Source: an uncultured Bacteroidales bacterium (GTDB lineage: Bacteria; Bacteroidota; Bacteroidia; Bacteroidales; Muribaculaceae). Taken from it: 64,000 nucleotides of DNA. The stretch's first letter is position 1, and each line of letters begins with the position of its first letter. This document shows positions 16,534 through 25,933 of the stretch, one piece after another. The stretch spans positions 1-64,000 of the forward strand of contig CAMTKF010000003.1 in the NCBI GenBank assembly GCA_947072905.1. Direction: 5' to 3'. The position numbers and the translations under genes were made by a program. The notes under the pieces are model-generated. The model searched no databases. It saw nothing but the letters and a program-made list of their open reading frames with translations, and had not been told where the DNA came from.

Positions 16534-17688
16534 TTATTTCTCTATGCCGAAGCGGAATGTGCAATGGCTGCGGTAGGTCTGGCCGGGTTCGAGCACCACC
16601 GAGGGCCACTGGGGCTTGTTGGGGCTGTCGGGATAGTGCTGGGTTTCAAGGCAGATACCTGTGCGCTGATTGTAAACTATACCCTTTTTGCCGGTTACCG
16701 AGCCATCGAGGAAGTTGCCGGTATATACCTGCACGCCGGGTTCGTCGGTAAGCATTTCAAGGCTGATGCCGGTAGCGGGCGAAACCAGCTTGGCTGCCAC
16801 CTGCGATGCGTCGCCCGAGGTGTTGAGCACCCAGTTGTGGTCGTAGCCGTTGCCGTTCTTGAGCTGGTCGTAGGCATAGTTGTCTATGCTGTCGCCTATG
16901 GCGTGGGGTGTGGTGAAGTCCATGGCTGTTCCGGCTACTTCCACAATTTCGCCTGTAGTCATGAAGGTTGAGTCAACCGGAGTGAATCGGTCGGCATTCA
17001 GATATAATATATTATCTGTGATCTGCTTGTTGGGGTCGCCGCCGAGGTTGAAGTACGAGTGATTGGTCATGTTGATCACAGTCTTCTTGTCGGTAGTGGC
17101 TGTATAGTCAATGTCGATGGCATTGTCGGCGGTGAGCTTGTAGGTGACTGTGGCAGTTACGTTGCCGGGGAAGTTGTTGTCACCGTCGGGCGACTTCATC
17201 ACCATAGTGAGGGTTGAGTCGGTAGACTCTGTCACATCATACACCTGATACTGCCAGCCTGTGGGGCCGCCATGCAGGCAGTGGCCGAAGTTGTTCTGAG
17301 GGAGCTGGATGGTATCGCCGTCAAGTACGATACGACCCTGATTGATGCGATTGGCATAACGGCCGATGGCAGCACCGAAGTCGCTGCTGTTGTTTTCGGG
17401 GAAATAAGCGGCTACCGAATCAAAACCGAGTACAACGTCCACAAAATTGCCGTCGCGGTCGGGAGCCATAACCGACACGATACGTCCGCCGAAATTGGTT
17501 ACGCATACTTCCATTCCGTTTTGGTTGGTGAGGGTGTAGAGGGCGGTAGGCTTGCCATCGCGCTCTGCCACAAACTTTTCGGGGTCGAGACCCGACTTTG
17601 TAAGCTGTGGCTCGGCATCCTTCTGCGCGCACGAGCTCATAAGAGCGGCAGCACCGGCCAGAAGAGCCATAATCTTCATGCTTTTCAT
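16534..17688 (-). CDS. galM: Aldose 1-epimerase (mutarotase), lipoprotein
   Basis: 384 residues. A lipoprotein signal (MKSMKIMALLAGAAALMSSCA) precedes the mutarotase domain: TNQNGMEVCVTNFGGRIVS, GAAIGRYANRINQGR, HGGPTGWQ, NMTNHSYFNLGG with the catalytic His, and VLEPGQTYRSHCTFRF. Anchored in the envelope, it would interconvert sugar anomers before uptake. It heads the arabinose operon, transcribed from the 443-bp intergenic region upstream. Confidence 0.95.
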   Translation of the reverse strand: MKSMKIMALLAGAAALMSSCAQKDAEPQLTKSGLDPEKFVAERDGKPTALYTLTNQNGMEVCVTNFGGRIVSVMAPDRDGNFVDVVLGFDSVAAYFPENNSSDFGAAIGRYANRINQGRIVLDGDTIQLPQNNFGHCLHGGPTGWQYQVYDVTESTDSTLTMVMKSPDGDNNFPGNVTATVTYKLTADNAIDIDYTATTDKKTVINMTNHSYFNLGGDPNKQITDNILYLNADRFTPVDSTFMTTGEIVEVAGTAMDFTTPHAIGDSIDNYAYDQLKNGNGYDHNWVLNTSGDASQVAAKLVSPATGISLEMLTDEPGVQVYTGNFLDGSVTGKKGIVYNQRTGICLETQHYPDSPNKPQWPSVVLEPGQTYRSHCTFRFGIEK

Positions 17689-18131
17689 GACAAAAATTTA
17701 GTGTTTTTAGGTCCTAAAATATACAAGTATTATTTTGGGTGTAAAATTAACACTTAAATTTAAGCTTGTCAAGTATTTTTTATATGTTTAATAACATAAA
17801 GAACTATTTAAGAAAAAATAATCTAACAGACACTGCTCTTTTTCATGCTTCGACACTGCAAAATCCGGTAAAAGTGATGAAATCTCCGTATCGCATGTTT
17901 TACTTTTGTTAACCTACATATCATAAAATGTAAGTACAATTAACCTATTTTTTACTTTACATCCTTATTTTTGACATATTAATACAATATTTCACTAACT
18001 TTAAACTAAAAACTTTTTTACAATTCGGAATTAATGCCTAATTTTGACCCGCAATAATTTTGCAGCACTATCCGCTGCTCTCAAATGTTGAAAATACATA
18101 AATCAAAAACTAATCAAATATAATCACAAAA
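17689..18131. promoter_or_regulatory. AT-rich divergent control region between the arabinose operon and inositol-phosphate synthase
   Basis: This 443-bp stretch has no gene. It holds two perfect palindromes near the galM side (17705-17719, TTTTAGG-T-CCTAAAA; and 17753-17764, CTTAAATTTAAG) that could be regulator operators. Probable -7 boxes for the rightward gene lie at 18039-18062. I found no clear consensus promoter for the leftward operon, which fits a regulated promoter. Confidence 0.55.
18039..18062 (+). promoter_or_regulatory. Two candidate -7 boxes of the inositol-phosphate synthase gene
   Basis: TAATTTTG occurs twice (18039-18046 and 18055-18062), both fitting TAnnTTTG. Neither has a clean TTG at the ideal upstream distance. 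Transcription would start about 18053 or 18069, giving a leader of about 60-80 nt. Confidence 0.45.
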
Positions 18132-19439
18132 ATGGCAACAGAAACTGTTAAGCCTGCTACTGGAAAGCTTGGCGTACTCGTTGTTGGTAACGGTGCAGTC
18201 GCTACCACATTCATGACCGGTGTACTTATGGCCCGCAAAGGTCTTGCAAAGCCTATCGGCTCAATGACCCAATATGACAAAATGCGCGTAGGTGAAGGTG
18301 CCGACAAGAAATACCTCCACTACAAAGACATCGTTCCTCTGGCTTCTCTCGACGACATCGTATTCGGTACTTGGGACGTTTATCCCGCCAACGCTTACGA
18401 AGCAGCTATCAACGCAGCTGTTCTCAAGAAAGAAGATATCCTTCCCGTTAAGGAAGAACTCGAAGCTATCGTGCCCATGAAGGCCGCTTTCGACCACAAC
18501 TACGCCAAGCGTCTCGATGGCGATAACTATATGAAGGGTGCTACCCGTCAGGAAATGGTTGACAACCTCAAGAAAGACATCCGCGATTTCAAGGCCAAGA
18601 CTGGTGTTGAACGCGTTGTTGTTCTCTGGGCTGCTTCTACCGAAGTTTACGTTCCCGTAAACGAAAAGGTTCACTACAACCTCGCTGACTTCGAAGCCGC
18701 TATCAAGGCCGACGATAAGGAAAACATCGCTCCCTCGATGTGCTACGCTTACGCTGCCCTCACCGAAGGCGCTCCCTTCATCATGGGTGCCCCCAATACA
18801 ACCGTTGACTTCCCCGCTATGTGGGAACTCGCCGAAAAGACTCAGATGCCCATCGCCGGTAAGGACTTCAAGACCGGTCAGACTCTGGTTAAATCAGGTT
18901 TCGCCCCCATCATCGGCACTCGTTGCCTCGGCCTTGCCGGTTGGTTCTCTACCAACATCCTCGGTAACCGCGACGGTCTCGTGCTCGACGAACCCGCCAA
19001 CTTCCGCACAAAAGAAGTTTCGAAGCTCTCTACACTCGAATCTATCCTCGTGCCCGAAGAACAGCCCGACCTCTACACCGACTACTTCCACAAGGTGCGC
19101 ATCAACTACTATCCCCCGCGCGACGACAACAAGGAAGGTTGGGACAACATCGACATCTTCGGCTGGATGAACTACCCCATGCAGATCAAGATCAACTTCC
19201 TCTGCCGCGACTCTATCCTTGCCGCTCCCCTCTGCCTTGACCTCGTACTTCTCAGCGACCTCGCTGCCCGCGCCGGCCGCTGCGGCACTCAGCGCTTCCT
19301 GAGCTTCTTCCTCAAGAGCCCCATGCACGACTACACAAAGAACGAAGTACCCGTCAACAACCTCTTCCAGCAGTACACCATGCTCAAAAACGCTATCCGC
19401 GAAATGGGCGGTTACAAAGCTGACGAGCTCATCGACTAA
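18132..19439 (+). CDS. Myo-inositol-1-phosphate synthase
   Basis: 435 residues. The N-terminal NAD-binding motif is VLVVGNGAVATTFMTG. Catalytic-region signatures include NTTVDFPAMWELAEKTQ, IAGKDFKTGQT and LGLAGWFSTNILGNRDG. It converts glucose-6-phosphate to inositol-3-phosphate, using NAD. Bacteroides members use this enzyme to make inositol lipids. Here it stands alone in a monocistronic unit, with terminators and opposite-strand genes on the right. Its codon choice (frequent CTC, GTT, ATC, AAG) looks like that of a strongly expressed gene. Confidence 0.95.
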   Translation: MATETVKPATGKLGVLVVGNGAVATTFMTGVLMARKGLAKPIGSMTQYDKMRVGEGADKKYLHYKDIVPLASLDDIVFGTWDVYPANAYEAAINAAVLKKEDILPVKEELEAIVPMKAAFDHNYAKRLDGDNYMKGATRQEMVDNLKKDIRDFKAKTGVERVVVLWAASTEVYVPVNEKVHYNLADFEAAIKADDKENIAPSMCYAYAALTEGAPFIMGAPNTTVDFPAMWELAEKTQMPIAGKDFKTGQTLVKSGFAPIIGTRCLGLAGWFSTNILGNRDGLVLDEPANFRTKEVSKLSTLESILVPEEQPDLYTDYFHKVRINYYPPRDDNKEGWDNIDIFGWMNYPMQIKINFLCRDSILAAPLCLDLVLLSDLAARAGRCGTQRFLSFFLKSPMHDYTKNEVPVNNLFQQYTMLKNAIREMGGYKADELID

Positions 19440-19468
19440 GCAACATAGCTTAACATACACATAAATGG

Positions 19469-19500
19469 TAAGGCAGCCCCCGCAGGAGCTGCCTTATTTA
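19469..19500. terminator. Terminator hairpin after inositol-phosphate synthase
   Basis: A 9-bp perfect stem (TAAGGCAGC at 19469-19477 with GCTGCCTTA at 19488-19496) is followed by TTTATTTCCC. It sits between two convergent genes and may serve both. Confidence 0.65.
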
Positions 19501-19522
19501 TTTCCCATATTTCCCAAACATC

Positions 19523-20746
19523 TCAATTCGGGCCGAATGTCAGCACTGAGGGCGTGGTAAGCGTGGCTGCCACCGTGCGTATATCATCGGTGGTGAGGGC
19601 TTTGATTGACGATATCACCTCTTCGGTCGGAATCACATAACCGCGGTACAGCACCTGGCGGGCTATGCCAATGATACGGCTCTCCAGGTTCTCCGATGCA
19701 ATCACCAGCTGACCTAAATATTGCTTTTTATACGCTTCAAGCCGGCGGGCCGTGATTGAACCGGCGGCTACCGAGTTTATCGTATCGAGCACGAGATGGC
19801 GGCAACGGTCGTTGTCGTCGGGATCGCAACCGTAATAAACCACAAACTCGCCGCAATCCGAAAATATGCCGGTTGAAGCCTCCACGCTGTACACCAGTCC
19901 GCGGCGTTCGCGCAGGGCTATGTTGAGCAGGGAGTTCATGCCCGGGCCACCGAGAATATTGGTAAGCAAAGCTATTGAATAGCGTTCAGGCGAATCGAAT
20001 CCTCCCGTGCGCGCACCTACTATGGTGTGACACTGATGAGTGTCTAGCGCCTTGTGTACCTCAAACGCAGCCTGAATCTCGGGCACGGTCCTGTGTGCCA
20101 CAGGCTCATTTCCTCTCAGGGGCGAGAATGCCTTCTCCAGACGGGCAAACACCACATCGGCCTGCTGATTGCCGGCATAGAACACCACCATGTTGGCGGG
20201 TACGTACCAGCGATGCAGATATTCGCGGCATATATCGGAGCTGAACGATTCGAGCGAGTCGCGGCTGCCGAGTATATTGTGCCCCAACGGACTTCCCTTG
20301 AACAACAAATCCTCGAAATCATCAAAAACCGCCTCCGAGGGGGTGTCGAGGTACGAGTCAATTTCATCGGCCACCACCTCGCGCTCTTTCTCCAGCTCGC
20401 GTGCCGGGAACTGCGAGTTGCACACCAGGTCGGCTATCAGCTCGGCCGCACGCGCAAGGTTACCCGACGGAAACGCCGAGTAGACCACGGTCTCCTCCTT
20501 GGTAGTGTAGGCGTTGAGTTCGCCACCCACTGTTTCCATGCGGTTGATTATGTGCCACGACGACCGCTTGCCGGTACCTTTGAATATGGTATGCTCCACA
20601 AAGTGAGCCAGACCGCAAAGCTCCTCATCGCGGCTGCCCACCCTTACAGCGGCGCCGCAGTAGCCCACCGCCGCGCCCTTAATGTGGAGATGCACCATGC
20701 GCAGTCCCGAGGGCGCGGTATGATAACTTATTGTATTTTTCTTCAT
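19523..20746 (-). CDS. M16-family zinc peptidase (insulinase/processing-peptidase like)
   Basis: About 407 residues. The inverted zinc motif HxxEH is present as HFVEHTIFKGTG (H48, E51, H52), with a downstream acidic ligand region in EKEREVVADEIDSYLDTPSEAVFDDF. The C-terminal non-catalytic half contains LLTNILGGPGMNSLLNIALRERRG, YSVEA and TARRLEAYKKQYLGQL. The size fits a single-chain M16B protein. The ATG at 20746 is used rather than the TTG one codon earlier. It begins 6 bp after the ispG stop codon and is likely co-transcribed with it. No signal peptide is visible, so a cytoplasmic location is likely. Confidence 0.92.
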   Translation of the reverse strand: MKKNTISYHTAPSGLRMVHLHIKGAAVGYCGAAVRVGSRDEELCGLAHFVEHTIFKGTGKRSSWHIINRMETVGGELNAYTTKEETVVYSAFPSGNLARAAELIADLVCNSQFPARELEKEREVVADEIDSYLDTPSEAVFDDFEDLLFKGSPLGHNILGSRDSLESFSSDICREYLHRWYVPANMVVFYAGNQQADVVFARLEKAFSPLRGNEPVAHRTVPEIQAAFEVHKALDTHQCHTIVGARTGGFDSPERYSIALLTNILGGPGMNSLLNIALRERRGLVYSVEASTGIFSDCGEFVVYYGCDPDDNDRCRHLVLDTINSVAAGSITARRLEAYKKQYLGQLVIASENLESRIIGIARQVLYRGYVIPTEEVISSIKALTTDDIRTVAATLTTPSVLTFGPN

Positions 20747-20752
20747 CAAAAA

Positions 20753-22285
20753 TTACTCTGCCGGCCAGCGGCCATCGTCTTTTATAAGCTGTATCAACTT
20801 GGGCAGGGCATCGTCGGCCGGAATGTTCTTTTCTACACATTCCTTGCCGCGGTATATGCTCACGCGGCCGGGTCCGGCACCTACGTAGCCATAGTCGGCG
20901 TCGGCCATCTCGCCGGGTCCGTTGACTATGCAGCCCATCACACCTATTTTCAGCCCTTTCAGTCCGCTCGTAGCCTTCTTCACCTTGGCCAATGTGGTCT
21001 GGAGGTCAAAAAGAGTTCGGCCGCAACTCGGACAGGCTATGTATTCGGTTTTGGAAATACGGCGGCGGGTTGCCTGCAATATGTTCAACGCCAGCGATTG
21101 CAGCTCCTCTGCTGTCAGTGCAGATGCCTTGATGCCTATTCCGGCTATTCCGTAATTGAGCAAAAGGTATCCAAGGTCTATCGAAGCGGCTATCTGCACC
21201 TCGTCGGCAGTCATACAATCCGGATAAACAGCCTGCACGCACAGCGGTCTGCCGCTCTGCGCCTGAGCCAGTGCCGACTCGATCACCGCAGGATATTCGG
21301 CCCGCGCGGTCACTGCACCTTCGGGCATTTCATCATCCAGACCGAGAACCACCGGAATACCGTCCCAATCACACTCCGGCACTTCAACCGAGGTGCCGTC
21401 GGCCTTGGGCAGCGATTCAATATGCTTGAGGATACTGCGTGCCACCGGTATCTCGCATTCCGGATCTTCGGCCAGCGACACCCTTATAGTATCGCCTATG
21501 CCGTCTACGAGCAGCGAGCCTATACCCACGGCACTCTTCACACGGGCATCCTCGCCGTCTCCGGCCTCGGTAACGCCCAAATGCAGCGGGAAGGCCATGC
21601 CCTCGCGTTCCATCTGCGCCACAAGCATCCTCACGGTCTGAGTCATTACAACCACATTGGAGGCCTTGATAGATATGACCACATCCTTGAAATCCTCATC
21701 CACGCATATACGCAGAAATTCCATGGCACTCTCCACCATTCCGGCCGGAGTGTCGCCATAGCGGCTCATTATTCGGTCGGACAGCGAACCGTGGTTCACG
21801 CCTATGCGTATGGCCACACCGCGGCTGCGGCACAGCTGAAGGAAAGGCACGAATTTATCTCTGATTTTTTGGATTTCGGCCGAATACTCCTCATCGGTGA
21901 ATTCAAGTTTTACGAATGTACGCCCGGGGTCTACGAAATTACCGGGGTTTATGCGCACTTTCTCCACCTCCTCGGCAGCGGCAAATGCTGCTGCCGGGTT
22001 GAAGTGTATGTCGGCCACCAGGGGCACATCGCATCCGCGGCTGCGCACCGCGCTGCGTATCTGCCCGAGGTTGCGGGCATGAGCGGTAGTCTGGGCCGTA
22101 AGGCGTACTATGTCGCAGCCTGTGCGGGCTATGCGTATGATTTGCTCTGCCGAAGCATCGGTATCCATGGTGGGAGTATTGGTCATAGACTGCACAGCCA
22201 CAGGATATTCAGCCCCGATATGTACGCCGCCTATGTTTACTTCAGATGACCGGCGGCGCTCATAGCCATATTTATGGGTTGGCAT
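20753..22285 (-). CDS. ispG: 4-hydroxy-3-methylbut-2-en-1-yl diphosphate synthase (IspG/GcpE)
   Basis: About 510 residues. The TIM-barrel half contains VAVQSMTNTPTMDTDASAEQI, LVADIHFNPAAA, KVRINPGNF and RIGVNHGSLSDR. The C-terminal [4Fe-4S] half contains ACPSCGRTLFDL and MGCIVNGPGEMADADYGY, providing the three Cys ligands. It performs the next-to-last step of the MEP isoprenoid pathway. It is longer than E. coli IspG (about 370) because of a central insert, but appears shorter than the 600+ residue forms I associate with many Bacteroidetes. dxr of the same pathway lies at 34375. The ATG at 22285 leaves 3 bp after purE. Confidence 0.96.
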   Translation of the reverse strand: MPTHKYGYERRRSSEVNIGGVHIGAEYPVAVQSMTNTPTMDTDASAEQIIRIARTGCDIVRLTAQTTAHARNLGQIRSAVRSRGCDVPLVADIHFNPAAAFAAAEEVEKVRINPGNFVDPGRTFVKLEFTDEEYSAEIQKIRDKFVPFLQLCRSRGVAIRIGVNHGSLSDRIMSRYGDTPAGMVESAMEFLRICVDEDFKDVVISIKASNVVVMTQTVRMLVAQMEREGMAFPLHLGVTEAGDGEDARVKSAVGIGSLLVDGIGDTIRVSLAEDPECEIPVARSILKHIESLPKADGTSVEVPECDWDGIPVVLGLDDEMPEGAVTARAEYPAVIESALAQAQSGRPLCVQAVYPDCMTADEVQIAASIDLGYLLLNYGIAGIGIKASALTAEELQSLALNILQATRRRISKTEYIACPSCGRTLFDLQTTLAKVKKATSGLKGLKIGVMGCIVNGPGEMADADYGYVGAGPGRVSIYRGKECVEKNIPADDALPKLIQLIKDDGRWPAE

Positions 22286-22288
22286 CAA

Positions 22289-22798
22289 TCAGTTGGTTTT
22301 GAATTTGTAATCATCCACGGCTGCGAGGTCGCGGTTGGCCTTAATCACCTTGGCACTCAGGGTGTCGCACCAGGCCGAGTAGCGCACGGCCAGAGCGGGG
22401 TCGGCCAGCGAGAGCATTCTCACGGCGAGAACGGCGGCATTGAGGCCGGCGTTGATTCCCACGGTTGCCACGGGTATGCCCGGCGGCATCATGACAATGG
22501 AGAGCAGTGCATCCTGACCCTGGAGAGTTGAGTCGATGGGCACACCGATAACAGGCAGCGGAGTAAGGGCTGCGATAACTCCCGGCAGTGCGGCGGCCAT
22601 GCCGGCGGCGGCTATGATAACCTTTACGCCACGAGCGGCGGCACCGGTGGCAAATTCTTCCACGGCCTTGGGAGTGCGGTGGGCGCTGAGTGCCTGAAGT
22701 TCAAAAGGCACTGACATCAGTTCAAGAAAGTCGGCTGCTTTGCGCAGTACGGGCAGGTCTGATGTGCTGCCCATTATTATTGATACTTGCGGTGTCAT
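22289..22798 (-). CDS. purE: N5-carboxyaminoimidazole ribonucleotide mutase
   Basis: 169 residues with the PurE class I signatures [60 protein letters not shown] and [18 protein letters not shown]. It moves the carboxyl group of N5-CAIR to form CAIR in purine synthesis. It is 3 bp from ispG and 29 bp downstream of the PAP2-like gene. Confidence 0.97.
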   Translation of the reverse strand: MTPQVSIIMGSTSDLPVLRKAADFLELMSVPFELQALSAHRTPKAVEEFATGAAARGVKVIIAAAGMAAALPGVIAALTPLPVIGVPIDSTLQGQDALLSIVMMPPGIPVATVGINAGLNAAVLAVRMLSLADPALAVRYSAWCDTLSAKVIKANRDLAAVDDYKFKTN

Positions 22799-22827
22799 AT
22801 ATATTATATGTAACTAAGTGACAGAAT

Positions 22828-23490
22828 TTATCTTATACACATTGCTGCGAAGCAGCATGCAAAACCGAGCAGCAGCCCGGCGAGTACCTGCCCGAGGGTG
22901 TGGCGCTGCAGCAGCAGACGTGCCGTGCACATCACTCCGGCCAGCACTATGCCCATGCTGAGCATTATCATCACATTGACATCGGCCAGACCCGAAACGG
23001 CAAACCAAAACATCATCCCCACGAGTCCTCCCATCGAGGTTGTATGGGCGCTGATTTTCCATTTGAAGGTTATGACAAGGTCAATAGCAGTGGCTGCGGC
23101 GGCTCCCAGGAAGAACATCCTGAACCACGTGGGCGAGCCTATAGAATTCACAAACATTGATGCCCCGAAGTAGCACACGGCGGCCACCGACATGGGTATG
23201 TAGCGCTGATTGCGCTGCGACACCGCGCGGTCGCTCACTATACCCAGCTTTATCATCAGCGCTATGGCCAGCAGGGGTATAAGACCTGTGATTATGAACA
23301 CCATGGCTATCACCAGCCAGCGTGTTTCCTCGGGCACCGCGCGCAGCGATGTCACCCACATGGCCAGTGCCGTGGCGTATGTAGGCACCAGTATGGGCGA
23401 GAGTATGTCGCTCACAAGTTGCGCCCACAGGGGTTTGCGTACAGGTGCTTCTGCCACAGGCTTCTCGTTATCTTGTATTTCTTCGCTCAT
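22828..23490 (-). CDS. PAP2-like integral membrane protein
   Basis: 220 residues with about six hydrophobic helices. It has the general look of a phosphatidic-acid-phosphatase (PAP2)-related protein found next to purE and rpoN in Bacteroidales: KISAHTTSMGGLVG resembles the SGHxxx motif region, and LLQRHTLGQVLAGLLLG resembles the C-terminal SRxxxxxHxxxD region with H retained. The classical KxxxxxxRP motif is replaced by SQRNQRYIP. If it is active it would dephosphorylate a lipid phosphate at the inner membrane; activity is uncertain. Confidence 0.7.
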   Translation of the reverse strand: MSEEIQDNEKPVAEAPVRKPLWAQLVSDILSPILVPTYATALAMWVTSLRAVPEETRWLVIAMVFIITGLIPLLAIALMIKLGIVSDRAVSQRNQRYIPMSVAAVCYFGASMFVNSIGSPTWFRMFFLGAAAATAIDLVITFKWKISAHTTSMGGLVGMMFWFAVSGLADVNVMIMLSMGIVLAGVMCTARLLLQRHTLGQVLAGLLLGFACCFAAMCIR

Positions 23491-23518
23491 TTGCTATTAT
23501 GTATCAATGTGTTATACA

Positions 23519-24976
23519 TCAGTTGCGGCGCAGACGGGCCACGGGTATACCCATGCGTTCGCGGTACTTGGCTATGGTGCGTCGTGCCACGCTCAATCCC
23601 TGCTCGTTGAGCAGATTGCATATAGCCTCGTCGCTCAGCGGCCGGCTCTTGTCTTCAGAATCTACAAAGCGGCGTATGGCTGCTTCTATAAAATGAGCCG
23701 ACAGGTTGCCCTCGTCATTCACGCTTTCGCTGAACAATGACTTTAGCGACACCATGCCGCCGGGCATCATGGCATATTTGCCCGAAGTGGCTCTTGATAT
23801 TATGCTGAGGTCAAGCCCGGTGAGGTCGCGTATGTCGCGAAGCACCATGGGCCTGAGCTTGGAGCGGTCGTTGGTCAGGAAAAAGTCATATTGCAGACGT
23901 ATCACAGCCTGCATCACCTTGCGCAAAGTATCGGCTCGGCGCGCCGACATGTCTATAAACTCGGCTGCGGCATCGTAGCGTTCGCGCAGGAATGCAGCGG
24001 CCTCGGCCACTCGCTTGTCGCCCGGAGTCTGTTTCTCAAGCCTGTCGATGCGGCTTATGCTGAAGTCGGGCGAGATTGTAAGCTCGGGAGCCTCGCTAAG
24101 CAAGGTAGCCGATATAGTACCGTCGGGGTCTACCATTATCTCGAAGTCGGGCGAGATGTGGCTCAGGCGGTCTTCAGCGCCGGCTATTTCGAGCAATGCA
24201 CCGGGCTTGGGGTTGAGCGAGCGTATCAGTTTCATCACCGCGTCAAAGTCGTGCCCCGTCAGTTTCAGGGCCGAACGTATGCGGTCGAAGTGTTTTTTTG
24301 AGAAAAAGTCGAAGTATTCTGAGAGTACTTTGATTGAATTGCGCACTACCTCTGTCTCAGGCATGCGGCGAAGCTGAAGCAGCAGGCAGTCGCGCAGGTC
24401 GTATGCGCCTATACCGGCGGGGTCGAGACTGCGCACTATATCGATGACATGGCGCACAAAAGCCGCACTCACATTGATGCCCTGCCCCATGGCCAGGTCG
24501 TCGGAAATTGATTCGGGCGTGCGCGACAGGTAGCCGTTGGTATCGAGGTTGCCTATTACATAGCCGGCCACCTCGCGCTCCTCGGGCGTTATATCAAGCT
24601 CGGCAAGCTGGGCTTCGAGCATCGCCACGCCTTCCGGACCGTTGTCCACTGCCACCGGGCCGTAATATTCATCGTCGGCCGAGTGGTTTGAGATATGGGT
24701 ACGGTAATACGGAACCTCTTCATCAGAGCTGTAGTCGGCGCGTTGCAGATCGTCGGCACTCTCGGTGAATTCACGTCCCTCGTCATCGGTCTGCGACACG
24801 GGTGTGGAATCGCTCTCGGCCTTTTCGAGAGCCGGATTTTCGTCGAGCATCCTTACCACTTCGTCATCAAACTCGGGCGCGGACATCTCCAGCAGGCGTC
24901 CGAAACGCACCTGCTGCGGGCTCAACCTAAGCTGTTGCTGCTGGTTTTGTGATAGAGACTGAGATGAAGAGGACAT
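23519..24976 (-). CDS. rpoN: RNA polymerase sigma-54 factor
   Basis: 485 residues. The Gln-rich N-terminal region I (SQNQQQQLRLSPQQVRFGRLLE) is followed by an acidic region II, the core-binding domain, the HTH region (DLTGLDLSIISRATSGKYAM) and the RpoN box ARRTIAKYRERMGIP near the C-terminus. It directs transcription from -24/-12 promoters with enhancer-binding proteins; none of those is seen in this window. It is 12 bp from glsB and 28 bp from the PAP2-like gene, suggesting a long operon. Confidence 0.96.
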   Translation of the reverse strand: MSSSSQSLSQNQQQQLRLSPQQVRFGRLLEMSAPEFDDEVVRMLDENPALEKAESDSTPVSQTDDEGREFTESADDLQRADYSSDEEVPYYRTHISNHSADDEYYGPVAVDNGPEGVAMLEAQLAELDITPEEREVAGYVIGNLDTNGYLSRTPESISDDLAMGQGINVSAAFVRHVIDIVRSLDPAGIGAYDLRDCLLLQLRRMPETEVVRNSIKVLSEYFDFFSKKHFDRIRSALKLTGHDFDAVMKLIRSLNPKPGALLEIAGAEDRLSHISPDFEIMVDPDGTISATLLSEAPELTISPDFSISRIDRLEKQTPGDKRVAEAAAFLRERYDAAAEFIDMSARRADTLRKVMQAVIRLQYDFFLTNDRSKLRPMVLRDIRDLTGLDLSIISRATSGKYAMMPGGMVSLKSLFSESVNDEGNLSAHFIEAAIRRFVDSEDKSRPLSDEAICNLLNEQGLSVARRTIAKYRERMGIPVARLRRN

Positions 24977-24988
24977 TTTACAACTTTT

Positions 24989-25933
24989 TTAATTTTCTGA
25001 TCTACCGGGGATAAATGTGTCGATATGTCTGCGTTTCTTGGCGTCGAGAATTTCGTCGACTGCAAAGAATATGCCGCTCTCCTCCACATTTCCGAATTCG
25101 TCGTTTATTGCCGTGCCAAACATGTGCATCGTGGGCGACAGGCTCATATAGGCGTTGACCAGCGGCGGTATGTGGTCGCCGTGAGCACGTACATGGGCAT
25201 TGAGGATTACGTAATCTTCCTTGAAATCATCGGCTGTGAATATCTTGGCCAATTCCTCGGGGTCGCTGGCTATGGGCAGCGGCTTTATAGGACGTACAAG
25301 CTCCTCGGGGTCGGGGAAGTGCTTGTGAAGGAAGTACAGTATAAGGTCGCGGCAACGCTCGGTGTAGTTGGGATACATCGTTACCTTGCCAAACAAATAT
25401 CGTATCTCGGGATTGATTACCGTAAGGCTGCCAAGCCCGTCCCACAGGTTGTCGAGAGCATACAAGGCCTTGGCTCCGGCACGCGATGACTGGTACTCGG
25501 GGCGCACAAACGACCGCCCCAGCTCCAGTGTATAGGGCAGATAGTCCTTGATGAACTTCTCTGAGAATCTGAACATGTGGCTCGTGGCTATACGCGGACG
25601 GCCAAGGCTGTCGGTGCGTATGTCCTTACCGCATATAAAGCGGTATCCGCCAAGTATAAGCTTGCTGTCGGGATCCCATACTATAAGCTGCTGACAGGCC
25701 GGAGTCATGGTGTCGAATTCGTCTATATCGCACGGCTTGCCCGAACCGCCGCCCGCACTGCGGAATGCGATTTCGCGCAGACGTCCTATCTCGCGCATCA
25801 CATTGGGCGAGTTGTGGGCATCCACCACATATATTTTGTTGCCCCCTTTGTTGGTGTCGCGCAAGAAGCGCTCCGGGGTCAGTTCGGCTTCAATCAGTTC
25901 CTGAGCTACCGGCTCAATTATCTTTTGGTTCAT
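24989..25933 (-). CDS. glsB: GlsB-type glycine N-acyltransferase (GNAT family)
   Basis: 314 residues of the GNAT/ornithine-lipid OlsB-like N-acyltransferase family. Signatures are IGRLREIAFRSAGGGSGKP, CDIDEFD, CQQLIVWDPDSKLILGGYRF and ELGRSFVRPEYQ. In B. thetaiotaomicron the GlsB/GlsA pair makes glycine lipids: GlsB attaches a hydroxy-fatty acid to the amino group of glycine, and GlsA adds the second acyl chain. Here glsA overlaps glsB by 20 bp upstream, the same pairing. The acceptor assignment rests on family knowledge. Confidence 0.88.
   Translation of the reverse strand: MNQKIIEPVAQELIEAELTPERFLRDTNKGGNKIYVVDAHNSPNVMREIGRLREIAFRSAGGGSGKPCDIDEFDTMTPACQQLIVWDPDSKLILGGYRFICGKDIRTDSLGRPRIATSHMFRFSEKFIKDYLPYTLELGRSFVRPEYQSSRAGAKALYALDNLWDGLGSLTVINPEIRYLFGKVTMYPNYTERCRDLILYFLHKHFPDPEELVRPIKPLPIASDPEELAKIFTADDFKEDYVILNAHVRAHGDHIPPLVNAYMSLSPTMHMFGTAINDEFGNVEESGIFFAVDEILDAKKRRHIDTFIPGRSEN

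Noticed and set aside
10081..17688. Polysaccharide utilisation locus
   Set aside because: No SusC/SusD pair or secreted hydrolase accompanies the arabinose genes; it is a sugar catabolic operon only.
20054..22249. A 731-codon open frame on the plus strand opposite ispG and the M16 peptidase gene
   Set aside because: It is antisense to two clear genes and its product is rich in His, Tyr and Ala, typical of the reverse frame of GC-rich coding sequence. No domain is recognisable.
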